Positions 45,641-54,015 of a stretch of 64,000 nt of DNA are shown here, one piece after another. Each line of letters begins with the position of its first letter. The stretch's first letter is position 1. The DNA is taken from NCBI GenBank assembly GCA_964354365.1, contig CAYGZM010000001.1:55962-119961 (forward strand). Direction: 5' to 3'. This stretch comes from CAYGZM01 sp964354365. Lineage in GTDB: Bacteria > Planctomycetota > Phycisphaerae > Sedimentisphaerales > Anaerobacaceae. Below the pieces are notes generated by a model. That model was not told the origin of the DNA. It made no database searches and saw only the letters and a list, made by a program, of their open reading frames with translations. The position numbers and the translations under genes are program-made.

Positions 45641-46630
45641 TTAGATATCACTATTTCCGGCGCGCGACTTCTTTGCGGCTTCGGCGGCCTGGGTTCCGGA
45701 CCAGTTGTTGCTCACCATATCATAATAGAGGTTTGCCGCCTGGATGTTGCCGACTCTATGGTAGTACTGAGCGATGCAAAGCTGCTTTTGGGCGAGCTGC
45801 TCGTCAATCTGTTTTGCTATATTGTCGATATCGAGTTTTTGGGCGTCCTCGGGGTAGAGTGACTTGAAGTTGAGGTAGTAGGTCTTTGCGGTGGCAAGGC
45901 CGGCGGTATCATAGAACGGTCTTTTTTCCTCGGGCTGTACATTGTATGCGTTGTGCTTGCATCGAGCCATAGCGAGGAGGGCGTCTTTTGCGATTTGGCC
46001 TGTTCGCCATTGGAGAGAGATCTCCCACCATTTGAGGTATGCGTCGTTGAACATTTCTCTGTTCTGGTAGTTCTCGGCTACGGCGATGGCGGCCCTCAGG
46101 CCGAGGGGCGAATCGATGCCCGCGCGGTCGGTAATCTTTTCCATTATTCGGATGCCCTCCGCGTCGCCTTTGAGCTTGACGACGTGCAGGACGCTTTTTT
46201 CCTGGCCCTGGAGATATGCGGTTCCTATTGCAAACTGCCTGTCGAGCACGGCTGGTAGAAGCTTGGTCTCGGGATAGTCCTTGAGCAGCTTTTCATAAGC
46301 CCTGTACGCCTTTGTGAACTTGCCTTCAGAATAGAGCATTTCGGCCTCTATGAAGGCGTCCAGATCGGCCCCTGCGATGTTGGGAAAGTCCTGTTTAAGT
46401 TTTTCGTATGCTTTCCTGGCGGATTCGGTCTGGCCGGTGTTCACAAGTTTTTTTGCTTCTGCGACCGCCACGAGGAACTTGTCCTGCGGCGATATGGTTT
46501 TCCAATCCTGGTCCTGGCCGAGGCGCCAGACGCCAGGCGCGGTCGTTGCAGAAGCCCCCAGGGGGGTTGCAGAAGCCGTCAAGACGACTGCTACTGCCAG
46601 TGCGGCAAGTGGTATCCTGTATTTCAGCAT
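45641..46630 (-). CDS. Secreted TPR protein, BamD-like arrangement
   Basis: 329 residues from the ATG at 46630, which has AGGA upstream; the longer frame to 46738 runs through the promoter and is not used. Signal peptide LKYRIPLAALAVAVVLTASATPLGA. TPR-type helical pairs follow, e.g. ARKAYEKLKQDFPNIAGADL, AYRAYEKLLKDYPETKLLP and AKTYYLNFKSLYPEDAQ. The spacing resembles BamD/YbgF-type outer-membrane assembly proteins, but there is no lipobox Cys, so BamD identity is not claimed. It is the first gene of the operon with lptE, ftsH and the dsbD-like gene, which fits an envelope-assembly role. Its promoter is at 46706-46733. Confidence 0.82.
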   Translation of the reverse strand: MLKYRIPLAALAVAVVLTASATPLGASATTAPGVWRLGQDQDWKTISPQDKFLVAVAEAKKLVNTGQTESARKAYEKLKQDFPNIAGADLDAFIEAEMLYSEGKFTKAYRAYEKLLKDYPETKLLPAVLDRQFAIGTAYLQGQEKSVLHVVKLKGDAEGIRIMEKITDRAGIDSPLGLRAAIAVAENYQNREMFNDAYLKWWEISLQWRTGQIAKDALLAMARCKHNAYNVQPEEKRPFYDTAGLATAKTYYLNFKSLYPEDAQKLDIDNIAKQIDEQLAQKQLCIAQYYHRVGNIQAANLYYDMVSNNWSGTQAAEAAKKSRAGNSDI

Positions 46631-46705
46631 TGCTCTATCCTGTCCTTTGCAAAAGCCGGCAAGCCGGTGTTCGCTGGTTTGGGGGTTTCGCCATAACCGT
46701 TGAAC

Positions 46706-46733
46706 ATTATACTCGTTCGGCAAGGTATTGCAA
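46706..46733 (-). promoter_or_regulatory. Promoter of the TPR-lptE-ftsH-dsbD operon
   Basis: On the minus strand TTGCAA, 16 bp, TATAAT (46706-46711 on the plus strand). Predicted start near 46700, about 70 nt before the ATG at 46630. Confidence 0.55.
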
Positions 46734-46902
46734 ATCAACAGTTAAAAATATGGCGGCGTCGAAATTTCGGCAGGGAATCGCGAAGCCGGCGGTGATAAGG
46801 GGTATATTTGTAGTGTGGCATGGTGGCGGGGGATGTGGTAATATAGAGGGTAGTGGAAGGCGTTTGGGTAGGCCTTTCTTTTGATGGATAAAGGTTGGGC
46901 AG

Positions 46903-49329
46903 ATGTTCCGGCAAGGGCGGGTCGTATTTGTTGCGGCGGTTATGATCTGCGGGCAGTGTGCTGCGGCGGCGCGGAGTACGGCGGCCCAGAGGGCAGAGCG
47001 GGAATTTGCTACGCTCAAGGGATTTATCGAGCAGTTTCAAGGGGACCAGAAGGTTCGCAGCCGCTGGGAAGCTCTTGCAGGGCAGACGTTTGAGGGCGAA
47101 TCCCTGATCGTTGCGAGCGATCGCGATCCTGTCGATGTGGTGCTGCGTCGGACGGGCGCCCTGCTTGCGCATGTGAAATCTATGGATGGTGCGCCGGACC
47201 TTTCGGGGAGAGAATCGCGGCTTGCTAAACTGAAGGAGGACAATGTGAGGGTCGGGGTTGAGGACGGCGATGCTCGTTACGGGCTTTTCGAGCAAGTGCT
47301 TGGACTAAGGCGGGAGATTGCGTTTTCCAATCCGCTGCTGGATTTCGATGAGATTCTGTTTATCAAACGTCACTTTCTGCCGACGGAGATGACCTCGGGC
47401 AACCACATGTGCGATCAGTACTTCGGGTTCAATGCGGTTGCGGGCGGCGGGGTGTTTGTGTTGGAGAATCTCTTCTCGCAGGAGCCAAGGGTCCGAGATG
47501 TTCTGCGTGATTCGGTGTGTGAGAATGGGAGGTTTAGGGGAAAGAGGCTCCAGCCCGGAGGGTTTTTGTCTCCGGAGCTGTCTTATGATGGTAAGACGAT
47601 TCTGTTCGCATATACCGAGGGGGAGCCGACGCGATTCAAATGGACGGAGAGGAGCACGTTTCATATTTTCAAGGTGAACGTCGATGGGTCGGGGCTTGTT
47701 CAATTGACCGATGGGGCCGTGGACGATTTTGATCCGTGCTGGCTTCCTGACGGGCGGATAGCGTTCATATCCGAGCGTCGGGGCGGGTACGGGCGATGCC
47801 ATCCGCGGCCGGTGCCGCTATATACGCTGCATTCGATGAACGCCGACGGCGGCGATATTGTTCGGCTCAGTCATCATGAGGCGAATGAGTGGCAGCCGAG
47901 CATGAGCCGTGAGGGGATGATTGTCTATACGCGCTGGGACTATGTGGATCGCGGGAATATCCAGGCGCATCATCCGTGGATTACGACGCCGGAGGGGCGG
48001 GATGCGCGGGCGATACAGGGCAACTTCGGGCAGTCGAAGGAGGCCCGACCGACAATGGAGATGGATGTCAAGGCGATACCGGGCTCTCATAAATACGTTG
48101 CGACTGCGGCGGCGCACCACAGCCAGGCGTACGGGTCGTTAGTCTTGATTGATCCGCGGATTGAGGACGACGGCGCGATGTCGCCTCTTAGGCGGTTGAC
48201 GCCGGATGCGCCTTTCCCGGAGGCGGAAGTTGACTGGAATACCGGCCAGGTTTATGCGACGGCGTGGCCGCTCAGCGAGCATTTCTATCTCTGTGTTTAT
48301 GACGCCGACGGGAGCGGGCGGCGCGGGACCGGCAACAACTATGGCATTTACTTAGTCGATGCCTTCGGCAATAAGGAATTGATCTGGCGTGATACTGAGA
48401 TATCGTGTCTGAGTCCTATTCCGCTGCGGGCAAGAGAAAGAGAGCCGGTGCTGACCGGGGCGATGGCGGCTTCAGGGCAGGCGTTATGGGAGTCGGCGGA
48501 TACGGCGGCGGCGGGTGTTATCAACGTCTATAACAGCCTCAAGCCATTCCCGGACGGTACGACCATCAAGGCATTGCGGATAATTCAGGTGCTGCCGAAG
48601 ACTACGCCGCTGATTAACGAGCCGCGGATCGGATACGGCAATGAGAAAGGAGCGCGGGCGGTTTTGGGGACGGTGCCCGTGGAGATGGACGGCAGCGCGT
48701 ATTTTGAGCTGCCGGCGGGTAAGCCCGTGTATTTTCAGGTGTTGGATGAGCGAGGTCTGGCGGTTCAGTCGATGCGGTCGGACACTTACGTTCATCGGGG
48801 GGAGCGGCTTACCTGCCGGGGCTGCCATGAGCCGCGTCACTCGGCGCCTGCGGCTGCGAGCGGATTTGCGCAGGCGTTTCGCAGGCCGCCATCGAGGATT
48901 CAGCCGGATGTGGAAGGCTCGAATCCGTTCAGCTTTCCGCTGCTGGTGCAGCCTGTTCTGGATCGCAACTGCGCGGCGTGTCACGAGAAGGAGGGCAAGG
49001 GGCCCGACCTGCGAAAAGGCGATTGGGAAAAGGATGCAAGCCGCACGTATGTATCGTATGTGAATCTGAGGGACTACGCTTTCTTCTATGGGGCTATCAG
49101 CAACACGTATGACCCGTGGACCGAGCCGCGGACGGCGCCGGGTCAGTTCGGGGCCCGCGCATCCAAGCTTCTTGAAGTGCTCGGAAAGGGGCATTACGAT
49201 GTAAAGCTCTCGGAAGAGGATTTTCATCGTATTGCGCTTTGGCTGGACTGCAATTCGGACTTCTTCGGGGCATACGAGAACACCGAGGGGCAGGCGAGAG
49301 GAGAGGTTGTGCGGCCGACGTTGGATTAA
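46903..49329 (+). CDS. HzsA-like secreted beta-propeller protein with two haem c sites
   Basis: 808 residues. Signal segment VVFVAAVMICGQCAAAA at about 7-23. A TolB-type propeller (about 190-560) has repeated blades such as ELSYDGKTILFAYTEGEP and PCWLPDGRIAFISERRGGYG. Two CxxCH haem-binding sites lie in the C-terminal third: CRGCHEPRHS (about 642) and CAACHEKEGKG (about 688). The order resembles proteins annotated as hydrazine synthase alpha-subunit-related, which are widespread in Planctomycetota and not restricted to anammox; no claim of hydrazine chemistry is made. Periplasmic electron transfer is the likely setting. Some 360 bp later a tandem family of TAT proteins begins. A hairpin terminator follows at 49518. 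Confidence 0.85.
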   Translation: MFRQGRVVFVAAVMICGQCAAAARSTAAQRAEREFATLKGFIEQFQGDQKVRSRWEALAGQTFEGESLIVASDRDPVDVVLRRTGALLAHVKSMDGAPDLSGRESRLAKLKEDNVRVGVEDGDARYGLFEQVLGLRREIAFSNPLLDFDEILFIKRHFLPTEMTSGNHMCDQYFGFNAVAGGGVFVLENLFSQEPRVRDVLRDSVCENGRFRGKRLQPGGFLSPELSYDGKTILFAYTEGEPTRFKWTERSTFHIFKVNVDGSGLVQLTDGAVDDFDPCWLPDGRIAFISERRGGYGRCHPRPVPLYTLHSMNADGGDIVRLSHHEANEWQPSMSREGMIVYTRWDYVDRGNIQAHHPWITTPEGRDARAIQGNFGQSKEARPTMEMDVKAIPGSHKYVATAAAHHSQAYGSLVLIDPRIEDDGAMSPLRRLTPDAPFPEAEVDWNTGQVYATAWPLSEHFYLCVYDADGSGRRGTGNNYGIYLVDAFGNKELIWRDTEISCLSPIPLRAREREPVLTGAMAASGQALWESADTAAAGVINVYNSLKPFPDGTTIKALRIIQVLPKTTPLINEPRIGYGNEKGARAVLGTVPVEMDGSAYFELPAGKPVYFQVLDERGLAVQSMRSDTYVHRGERLTCRGCHEPRHSAPAAASGFAQAFRRPPSRIQPDVEGSNPFSFPLLVQPVLDRNCAACHEKEGKGPDLRKGDWEKDASRTYVSYVNLRDYAFFYGAISNTYDPWTEPRTAPGQFGARASKLLEVLGKGHYDVKLSEEDFHRIALWLDCNSDFFGAYENTEGQARGEVVRPTLD

Positions 49330-49517
49330 TATTAATAGTGGCGTAGAGAAAGGCGTGAACGGTGAGGGTGTTCCGGCCGTAGCAATAATAGAAGCTGAGC
49401 CGGGCGGATTAGAGTTGTGCCGGGCGTCGGGCTCGACTGTGAACAGTAGATTTGCCAAAGGGGGCAGAGTGAAGAGTAAGGTCAATTAGAAATGACGCCG
49501 CTTGAGGCGGCCATTGC

Positions 49518-49551
49518 AAAACGGCGGTTGGCCCTGTGCTGCCGCCGTTTT
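49518..49551 (+). terminator. Rho-independent terminator after the HzsA-like gene
   Basis: Perfect 10-bp stem AAAACGGCGG / CCGCCGTTTT, then CTTTAT. The A/T ends make it work in either direction. Confidence 0.65.
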
Positions 49552-49593
49552 CTTTATCGAGAGCGGGCAGGCAACGCCTTTGGCGCTGTTTTG

Positions 49594-49622
49594 TTGACAA
49601 AGGGGCCGAATTTTGGTAGCCT
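49594..49622 (+). promoter_or_regulatory. Promoter of the TAT paralog cluster
   Basis: A perfect TTGACA (49594-49599), 17 bp, then a weak TAGCCT (49617-49622). Predicted start near 49629, about 60 nt before the ATG at 49691. Confidence 0.45.
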
Positions 49623-49690
49623 TTTATCATGTCGGCGAGGATGCGTAAAGGCCTTGCCGGGTGTTAAAGAGTAGAATCAAAGGGGTGTTA

Positions 49691-50665
49691 ATGTCAAAGG
49701 AGCTCAATCGTCGGGAGTTTTTCAGGAGGTCGCTTCTTACTTCAGCAGCAGTTACGTCGGCTTTGAGTCTCGAGGAGAGGGTCCTATTGGCGGAGGCGAA
49801 AAATCCGCGAGAAGCCGCGGGGGATTCCGTTGGGGGTCTGCCAGCGGGGAAGATCGGCGATGTCAAAATCAGCAGGATAATCTGCGGGGGCAATCTGATA
49901 GGCGGATTTGCCCACAGCAGGGACTTGATTTATGTGTCTTCGCTGCTGGAGCACTACTTTACGGACGAGAAGATAATCGAGACGCTGGGGATATGCGAAG
50001 AAAACGGGATAAATACGATTATTACAGGCTCAGGCTCTGCAGCGCTTCTCAAGAAGTACTGGGATGAAAGGGGAGGGCAGATTCAATGGATTGCGCAGTG
50101 CACGGCGAAGACGGACGATTTGACGGGTGATGTAAAAAAGGCTGTAGATGGCGGGGCGGTTGGGGCGTTTTTGATCGGGAATATCGCAGATGAGTGGTCG
50201 CGGGCCGGGAAGACCGATCTGATTGGCAAAGTCATCGATTCTGTCAGGCAAAACGGCATAATCGCGGGTGTCGGGGGTCATAATCTTGGGACGCCAATGG
50301 CTTGTGAGAAGGCGGGGCTGGAGCCGGATTTCTATATGAAGACCCTGCACAGCCCGAACTACTGGTCGGGCCGAAAGCCAGACCAAACAAAGGACGTTAT
50401 CGATAATTACGCTTTCGACAACTACTGGGACAAAGAGCCGGGCAAGACGATCGAGTTTATGAAGACGGTGAAGAGGCCGTGGATAGCGTACAAGGTGTTG
50501 GCGGCAGGGGCGATTCATCCGAGGGAGGGCTTCAAGTTTGCATTCGGCAGCGGCGCCGATTTTGCGTGCGTGGGGATGTTTGATTTTCAGGTCCGAGAGG
50601 ATGCAATCATTGCGAAGAATATATTGACGGGCGAGGTGGACAGGCAGCGGCCGTGGATGGGCTGA
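49691..50665 (+). CDS. TAT-exported TIM-barrel protein, tandem paralog 1
   Basis: 324 residues from the ATG at 49691. Twin-arginine signal LNRREFFRRSLLTSAAVTSA. The core begins with GKIGDVKISRIICGGNLIGG, which looks like the opening strand of an aldo/keto-reductase-type barrel (VSRLGLGG in true AKRs). The AKR catalytic tetrad (Asp-Tyr-Lys-His) was not found, so redox activity is doubtful. Shared landmarks with the two next genes: AHSRDLIYVS, CEENGINT, WDERGGQIQWIAQC, KRPWIAYKVLAAGAIHP and CVGMFDFQ. The function is unknown; export suggests a periplasmic role, possibly with the neighbouring sugar-active proteins. Predicted first gene of a three-gene operon. Confidence 0.8.
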   Translation: MSKELNRREFFRRSLLTSAAVTSALSLEERVLLAEAKNPREAAGDSVGGLPAGKIGDVKISRIICGGNLIGGFAHSRDLIYVSSLLEHYFTDEKIIETLGICEENGINTIITGSGSAALLKKYWDERGGQIQWIAQCTAKTDDLTGDVKKAVDGGAVGAFLIGNIADEWSRAGKTDLIGKVIDSVRQNGIIAGVGGHNLGTPMACEKAGLEPDFYMKTLHSPNYWSGRKPDQTKDVIDNYAFDNYWDKEPGKTIEFMKTVKRPWIAYKVLAAGAIHPREGFKFAFGSGADFACVGMFDFQVREDAIIAKNILTGEVDRQRPWMG

Positions 50666-50697
50666 ATTAACCACGAATTCTCACGAATTTGGACGAA
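50666..50697 (+). repeat. TTAACCAC/GCACGAA interspersed repeat, copy between paralogs 1 and 2
   Basis: ATTAACCACGAATTC then TCACGAATTTGGACGAA. It starts one base after the stop of paralog 1. Confidence 0.65.
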
Positions 50698-50717
50698 GAG
50701 TTGAAGGAATAGTCGGT

Positions 50718-51725
50718 ATGTCGGAGAAAGGCGTTAATCGCAGGGGATTTCTGAAGAGGTCGGTGGGAGCTTCTGCGGGAGCTGTGCTGGGGCTTGGGAG
50801 CTTCGAGGAGCAGAATCTGCTGGCCAAGGCGGCGGAAGGTCCGGAAAAGGAGACGCCGCAGACAGCAGGAGCGAAATCCGGCTCCGCCGGGAATGAGCTG
50901 CCTTTCGGGAAGATTAAGAACCTCAAGGTCAGCAGGCTGATCTGCGGGGGGAATCTGATAAGCGGGTACGCACACAGCAGAGATTTGGTTTATGTTTCAG
51001 ACCTGGTGAAGCGCTACTTCACAAATGAAAAGATTTTCGAGACGCTGGAGATATGCGAAGAGAACGGGATAAATACTCTTATTACCCACGCGCTGTCGGG
51101 CGAGCTTCTCAACAAATACTGGAATGAAAGAGGGGGGCGGATTCAATGGATTGCGCAGTGCCATGGGAGCGCGAAAGATGTGACGGGCGAGGCGAAGATG
51201 GCTATTGACAATGGAGCGGTTGGCGTTTTTCTGCTCGGCAATATCGGAGATGAGTGGTCGGAAGCCAAGCGGATTGACCTGATTGTTAAGTTTGTGGAGT
51301 TCGCCAAGAAAAAGGGAATACCCGTGGGGGTGGGGGCGCATAATTTGAGGGTTCCTGTGATTTGTGAAGAGGCCGGCGTGGAGCCGGACTTCTATATGAA
51401 GACTCTCCATCGTCCGGACTACTGGTCTGGCCGGCTGCCGGACGAGCACACCGATCCGATGGACAGAGAGCACTGCGACAATTACTGGGACATGTACCCG
51501 GAGAAGACAGCGGAGTTCATGAAGACGGTGAAAAGGCCATGGATAGCCTACAAAGTGCTGGCGGCTGGGGCGATTCATCCTAAGGACGGCTTCGAATACG
51601 TGTTCGGCAACGGTGCCGATTTTGCGTGCGTGGGGATGTTCGATTTTCAGATTTTGGAGGATGTCATTATCGCGAAGAAGATACTTTCGGGGAAGCTGGA
51701 CCGGGAGCGGGCGTGGATGGCGTGA
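50718..51725 (+). CDS. TAT-exported TIM-barrel protein, tandem paralog 2
   Basis: 335 residues. Twin-arginine signal NRRGFLKRSVGASAGAVLG, then SFEEQNLLAKAAEG, a linker shared with paralog 3. Core ICGGNLISGYAHSRDLVYVS, NERGGRIQWIAQCHG, KRPWIAYKVLAAGAIHP and CVGMFDFQILEDVIIAKKI. It is closer to paralog 1 in the core (ending RAWMA against RPWMG) and shares the N-terminal linker with paralog 3. It has the same lack of an AKR catalytic tetrad. It stands 52 bp after paralog 1. The spacer consists almost wholly of the repeat at 50666, so the duplication probably carried it. Confidence 0.8.
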   Translation: MSEKGVNRRGFLKRSVGASAGAVLGLGSFEEQNLLAKAAEGPEKETPQTAGAKSGSAGNELPFGKIKNLKVSRLICGGNLISGYAHSRDLVYVSDLVKRYFTNEKIFETLEICEENGINTLITHALSGELLNKYWNERGGRIQWIAQCHGSAKDVTGEAKMAIDNGAVGVFLLGNIGDEWSEAKRIDLIVKFVEFAKKKGIPVGVGAHNLRVPVICEEAGVEPDFYMKTLHRPDYWSGRLPDEHTDPMDREHCDNYWDMYPEKTAEFMKTVKRPWIAYKVLAAGAIHPKDGFEYVFGNGADFACVGMFDFQILEDVIIAKKILSGKLDRERAWMA

Positions 51726-51757
51726 ATTAACCACTAATTGTCACGAATTTGCACGAA
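51726..51757 (+). repeat. TTAACCAC/GCACGAA interspersed repeat, copy between paralogs 2 and 3
   Basis: ATTAACCACTAATTG then TCACGAATTTGCACGAA. It lies directly after the stop of paralog 2, as the first copy does after paralog 1. Confidence 0.65.
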
Positions 51758-51777
51758 TATTGAAGGGGATAGTTAAT

Positions 51778-52749
51778 ATGTCGGATAAAGGTGTCAATCG
51801 TAGGGGCTTTCTCAAGAGTTCCGTGGCGGCTTCAGCGGGGATTACACTGGGACTTGGCAGCTTTGAGGAGCAGAACCTGCTTGCCAAGCTGGCTGATGGA
51901 TCAAAGAAGGGCGAACCAAAGGCGGCGGAGGCTGATTCCGGCGAGGGCAAGCTGCCGTTCGGCAAGATTAAGAATCTTACGATAAGCCGGCTGTTCTGCG
52001 GGGGTAATCTGATTGGCGGCTGGGCCCACAGCAGGGATTTGATGTATGTTTCGACGCTGGTCAAGGCGTATCATACGGATGAGAAGATTTTTGAGACGCT
52101 CGAATTGGCGGAGGAGCGCGGTATCAATACGATTTTGACAAATCCTGTTTCGGACCGGGTAATCAACAAGTATTGGAACGAGCGGGGCGGCAAGATTCAG
52201 TGGATTTCGGATTGTGCATCGGGGCCGGATATCAAGACCGGCATCAAGCGGTCGGTGGATAGCGGCGCGCATGCGGTGTATATACAGGGCGGTCTTGCGG
52301 ACAGTGCCGTCGCGAAGGGGCAGGCGGATTTGTTGGGCGAGGCGGTTGAATTCGCCAAGGAGCAGGGCGTGCCGGCGGGGATGGGGGCGCACCTGCTCGA
52401 TACCGTCAAGGCGTGCGTCAAAGCGGGGGTCGCCCCTGATTTCTGGGTCAAGACGCTGCATCTGCACAATTACTGGTCGGCGGACCGCAAGCCGGAAAAC
52501 GATAATATATGGAGCCGAACGCCGATAGAGACCATCGAGTATATGAAAACGGTGGAGAAGCCCTGGATTGCATTCAAGGTGCTGGCGGCGGGGGCGATCC
52601 CTCCGGGTATTGGCTTTAGTTACGCCTTTGAAGGGGGGGCGGACTTTATCTGCGCGGGGATGTTCGATTTCCAGATTATTGAAGACGTTCTCACTGCCAA
52701 AGAGATATTCCGGAAAAAGATCAAACGCGAGCGGGCCTGGATGGCGTAG
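51778..52749 (+). CDS. TAT-exported TIM-barrel protein, tandem paralog 3
   Basis: 323 residues from the ATG at 51778 (GAAGGGGAT upstream); the longer frame to 51613 only overlaps paralog 2. Twin-arginine-like signal NRRGFLKSSVAASAGITLG, then SFEEQNLLAKLADG. The core is the same barrel (LFCGGNLIGGWAHSRDLMYVS, NERGGKIQWISDC) but more diverged, with KPWIAFKVLAAGAIPPG and FICAGMFDFQIIEDVLTAKE. The substrate pocket probably differs from paralogs 1 and 2. A relic of a fourth member (53859-53924) shows the family had at least four copies here. Confidence 0.8.
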   Translation: MSDKGVNRRGFLKSSVAASAGITLGLGSFEEQNLLAKLADGSKKGEPKAAEADSGEGKLPFGKIKNLTISRLFCGGNLIGGWAHSRDLMYVSTLVKAYHTDEKIFETLELAEERGINTILTNPVSDRVINKYWNERGGKIQWISDCASGPDIKTGIKRSVDSGAHAVYIQGGLADSAVAKGQADLLGEAVEFAKEQGVPAGMGAHLLDTVKACVKAGVAPDFWVKTLHLHNYWSADRKPENDNIWSRTPIETIEYMKTVEKPWIAFKVLAAGAIPPGIGFSYAFEGGADFICAGMFDFQIIEDVLTAKEIFRKKIKRERAWMA

Positions 52750-52894
52750 CGTGCATTTCTCATAAACCGCGGAGATCGCGGAGACCGGCGAGAATACACG
52801 GATTGTATTGGCTTGAGATAGTCAGTTACATAAATGCTTGTTTGCAGGCGACGGTGGAATGACGGCGAGTGGTGGATAGCAAAGGAGTTCCAAG

Positions 52895-53853
52895 ATGGCG
52901 ACGGATAGTTTAGAGATGGGCGAGGCGCCAGTTCGCAGGGGGCCGGGATTTACGCTCGTGGAGCTTTTGGTGGTGATAGCTATTATCNNNNNNNNNNNNN
53001 NNNNNNNNNNNNNNNNNNNNNNNNNNNNNNNNNNNNNNNNNNNNNNNNNNNNNNNNNNNNNNNNNNNNNNNNNNNNNNNNNNNNNNNTCGCAGGGGGCCG
53101 GGATTTACGCTCGTGGAGCTTTTGGTGGTGATAGCTATTATCTCGCTGCTCGCTGCGATACTGATCCCTGCCCTGGGCAAGGCGAGGAAGTACGCCAAGG
53201 TGGTTAGCTGCCGGGGCAACCTCAAGCAGTGGGGTCTGGTTCTCGATTTGTATTGCGACGGGAATGAGAACCGATTTTTCAAAGGGCCTGTCGAGAGTTC
53301 GTGGGATGACTGGGTGGAGATTCTGGAGCCGTACTACGGCGGGCGGGGTGGAATAGCGTGCTGTCCGTTTGCGACGAAGACCAGGGAGCAGGGAGGTCAG
53401 GGCGTTTTTGCGGCTTGGAGCGACGAAGAGGGCGACTATGGCAGTTACGGGCTGAGCGCGTGGGTGTGCGATGCAGACGAGAAGACAGTCTTCGGGGGCG
53501 AGAAATACTGGAAGAGTCCCGACGTGCGCATTGGCAATAACGTAGCGGTTTTTCTGGACTGCGTTGGCACCGCAGGCTGGCCGGACCATAACTCCGTGCC
53601 TCCGGCGTATGAGGGCGAGTTTGCGAGCGCAGCGACGCTGGGTGAAGAGATGAAGAACTTCTGCATCAACCGGCACGGCAACGCGACGACAAACTGCCTT
53701 TTTATGGACTGGTCGGTGCGGGCGGTCGGACTGAAGGAATTGTGGAAGCTGAAATGGCACCGTGATTTTAATGCCGATGCGCGCTGGACTCTGACGGGAG
53801 GCGTGAAGAGGGATGACTGGCCGGAGTGGATGAGGAGGTTCAAGGATTATTGA
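52895..53853 (+). CDS. Prepilin-type N-terminal protein (interrupted by an assembly gap)
   Basis: The segment before the N-run encodes [19 protein letters not shown] then the prepilin start [12 protein letters not shown]. The segment after the gap re-encodes [18 protein letters not shown] and continues [19 protein letters not shown]. The two flanks share an identical 55 bp, so removal of the N-run and one copy gives a single in-frame gene of about 267 residues. It has the type IV pilin/pseudopilin peptide [10 protein letters not shown] and a C-terminal body with [18 protein letters not shown], like the H-x9-DG planctomycete prepilin-type (DUF1559-like) proteins. It is exported and inserted by its N-terminal helix; assembly into a pseudopilus is not certain. 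Confidence 0.82.
52933..53142. other. Assembly gap: 100 N flanked by an identical 55-bp sequence
   Basis: 52988-53087 is exactly 100 N. The 55 bp before it (52933-52987) equal the 55 bp after it (53088-53142). This is what joined contigs with an undetected overlap look like; the gap is probably not real sequence. Confidence 0.9.
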
Positions 53854-53858
53854 GTGTC

Positions 53859-53924
53859 GCGGACTTTGCGTGCGGGGGGATGTTCGATTTTCAGATTATC
53901 GAGGACGTGATTATCGCCAAGAAG
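53859..53924 (+). pseudogene. Relic of a fourth TAT TIM-barrel paralog
   Basis: 22 codons starting five bases after the prepilin stop read ADFACGGMFDFQIIEDVIIA then KK, almost exactly the paralog C-terminal block (CVGMFDFQILEDVIIAKK). After that the sequence diverges and reaches a stop at 53958-53960. There is no start, and nothing else of the family is left. It shows a deletion or displacement of a fourth copy. Confidence 0.75.
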
Positions 53925-54015
53925 GCTTGCTTCTTGAAGTGTTTACCCGGTGGGTTTTAGTTTACTGCTATTCTTTGTCAAGGTTATGAGTGTCCTGTAA
54001 AAGCAGGAATATGTG

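Larger units (their letters stand above)
49330..49690. other. Intergenic control region before the TAT paralogs
   Basis: 360 bp. It contains the hairpin at 49518-49551 and the promoter at 49594-49622. No gene. Confidence 0.55.
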
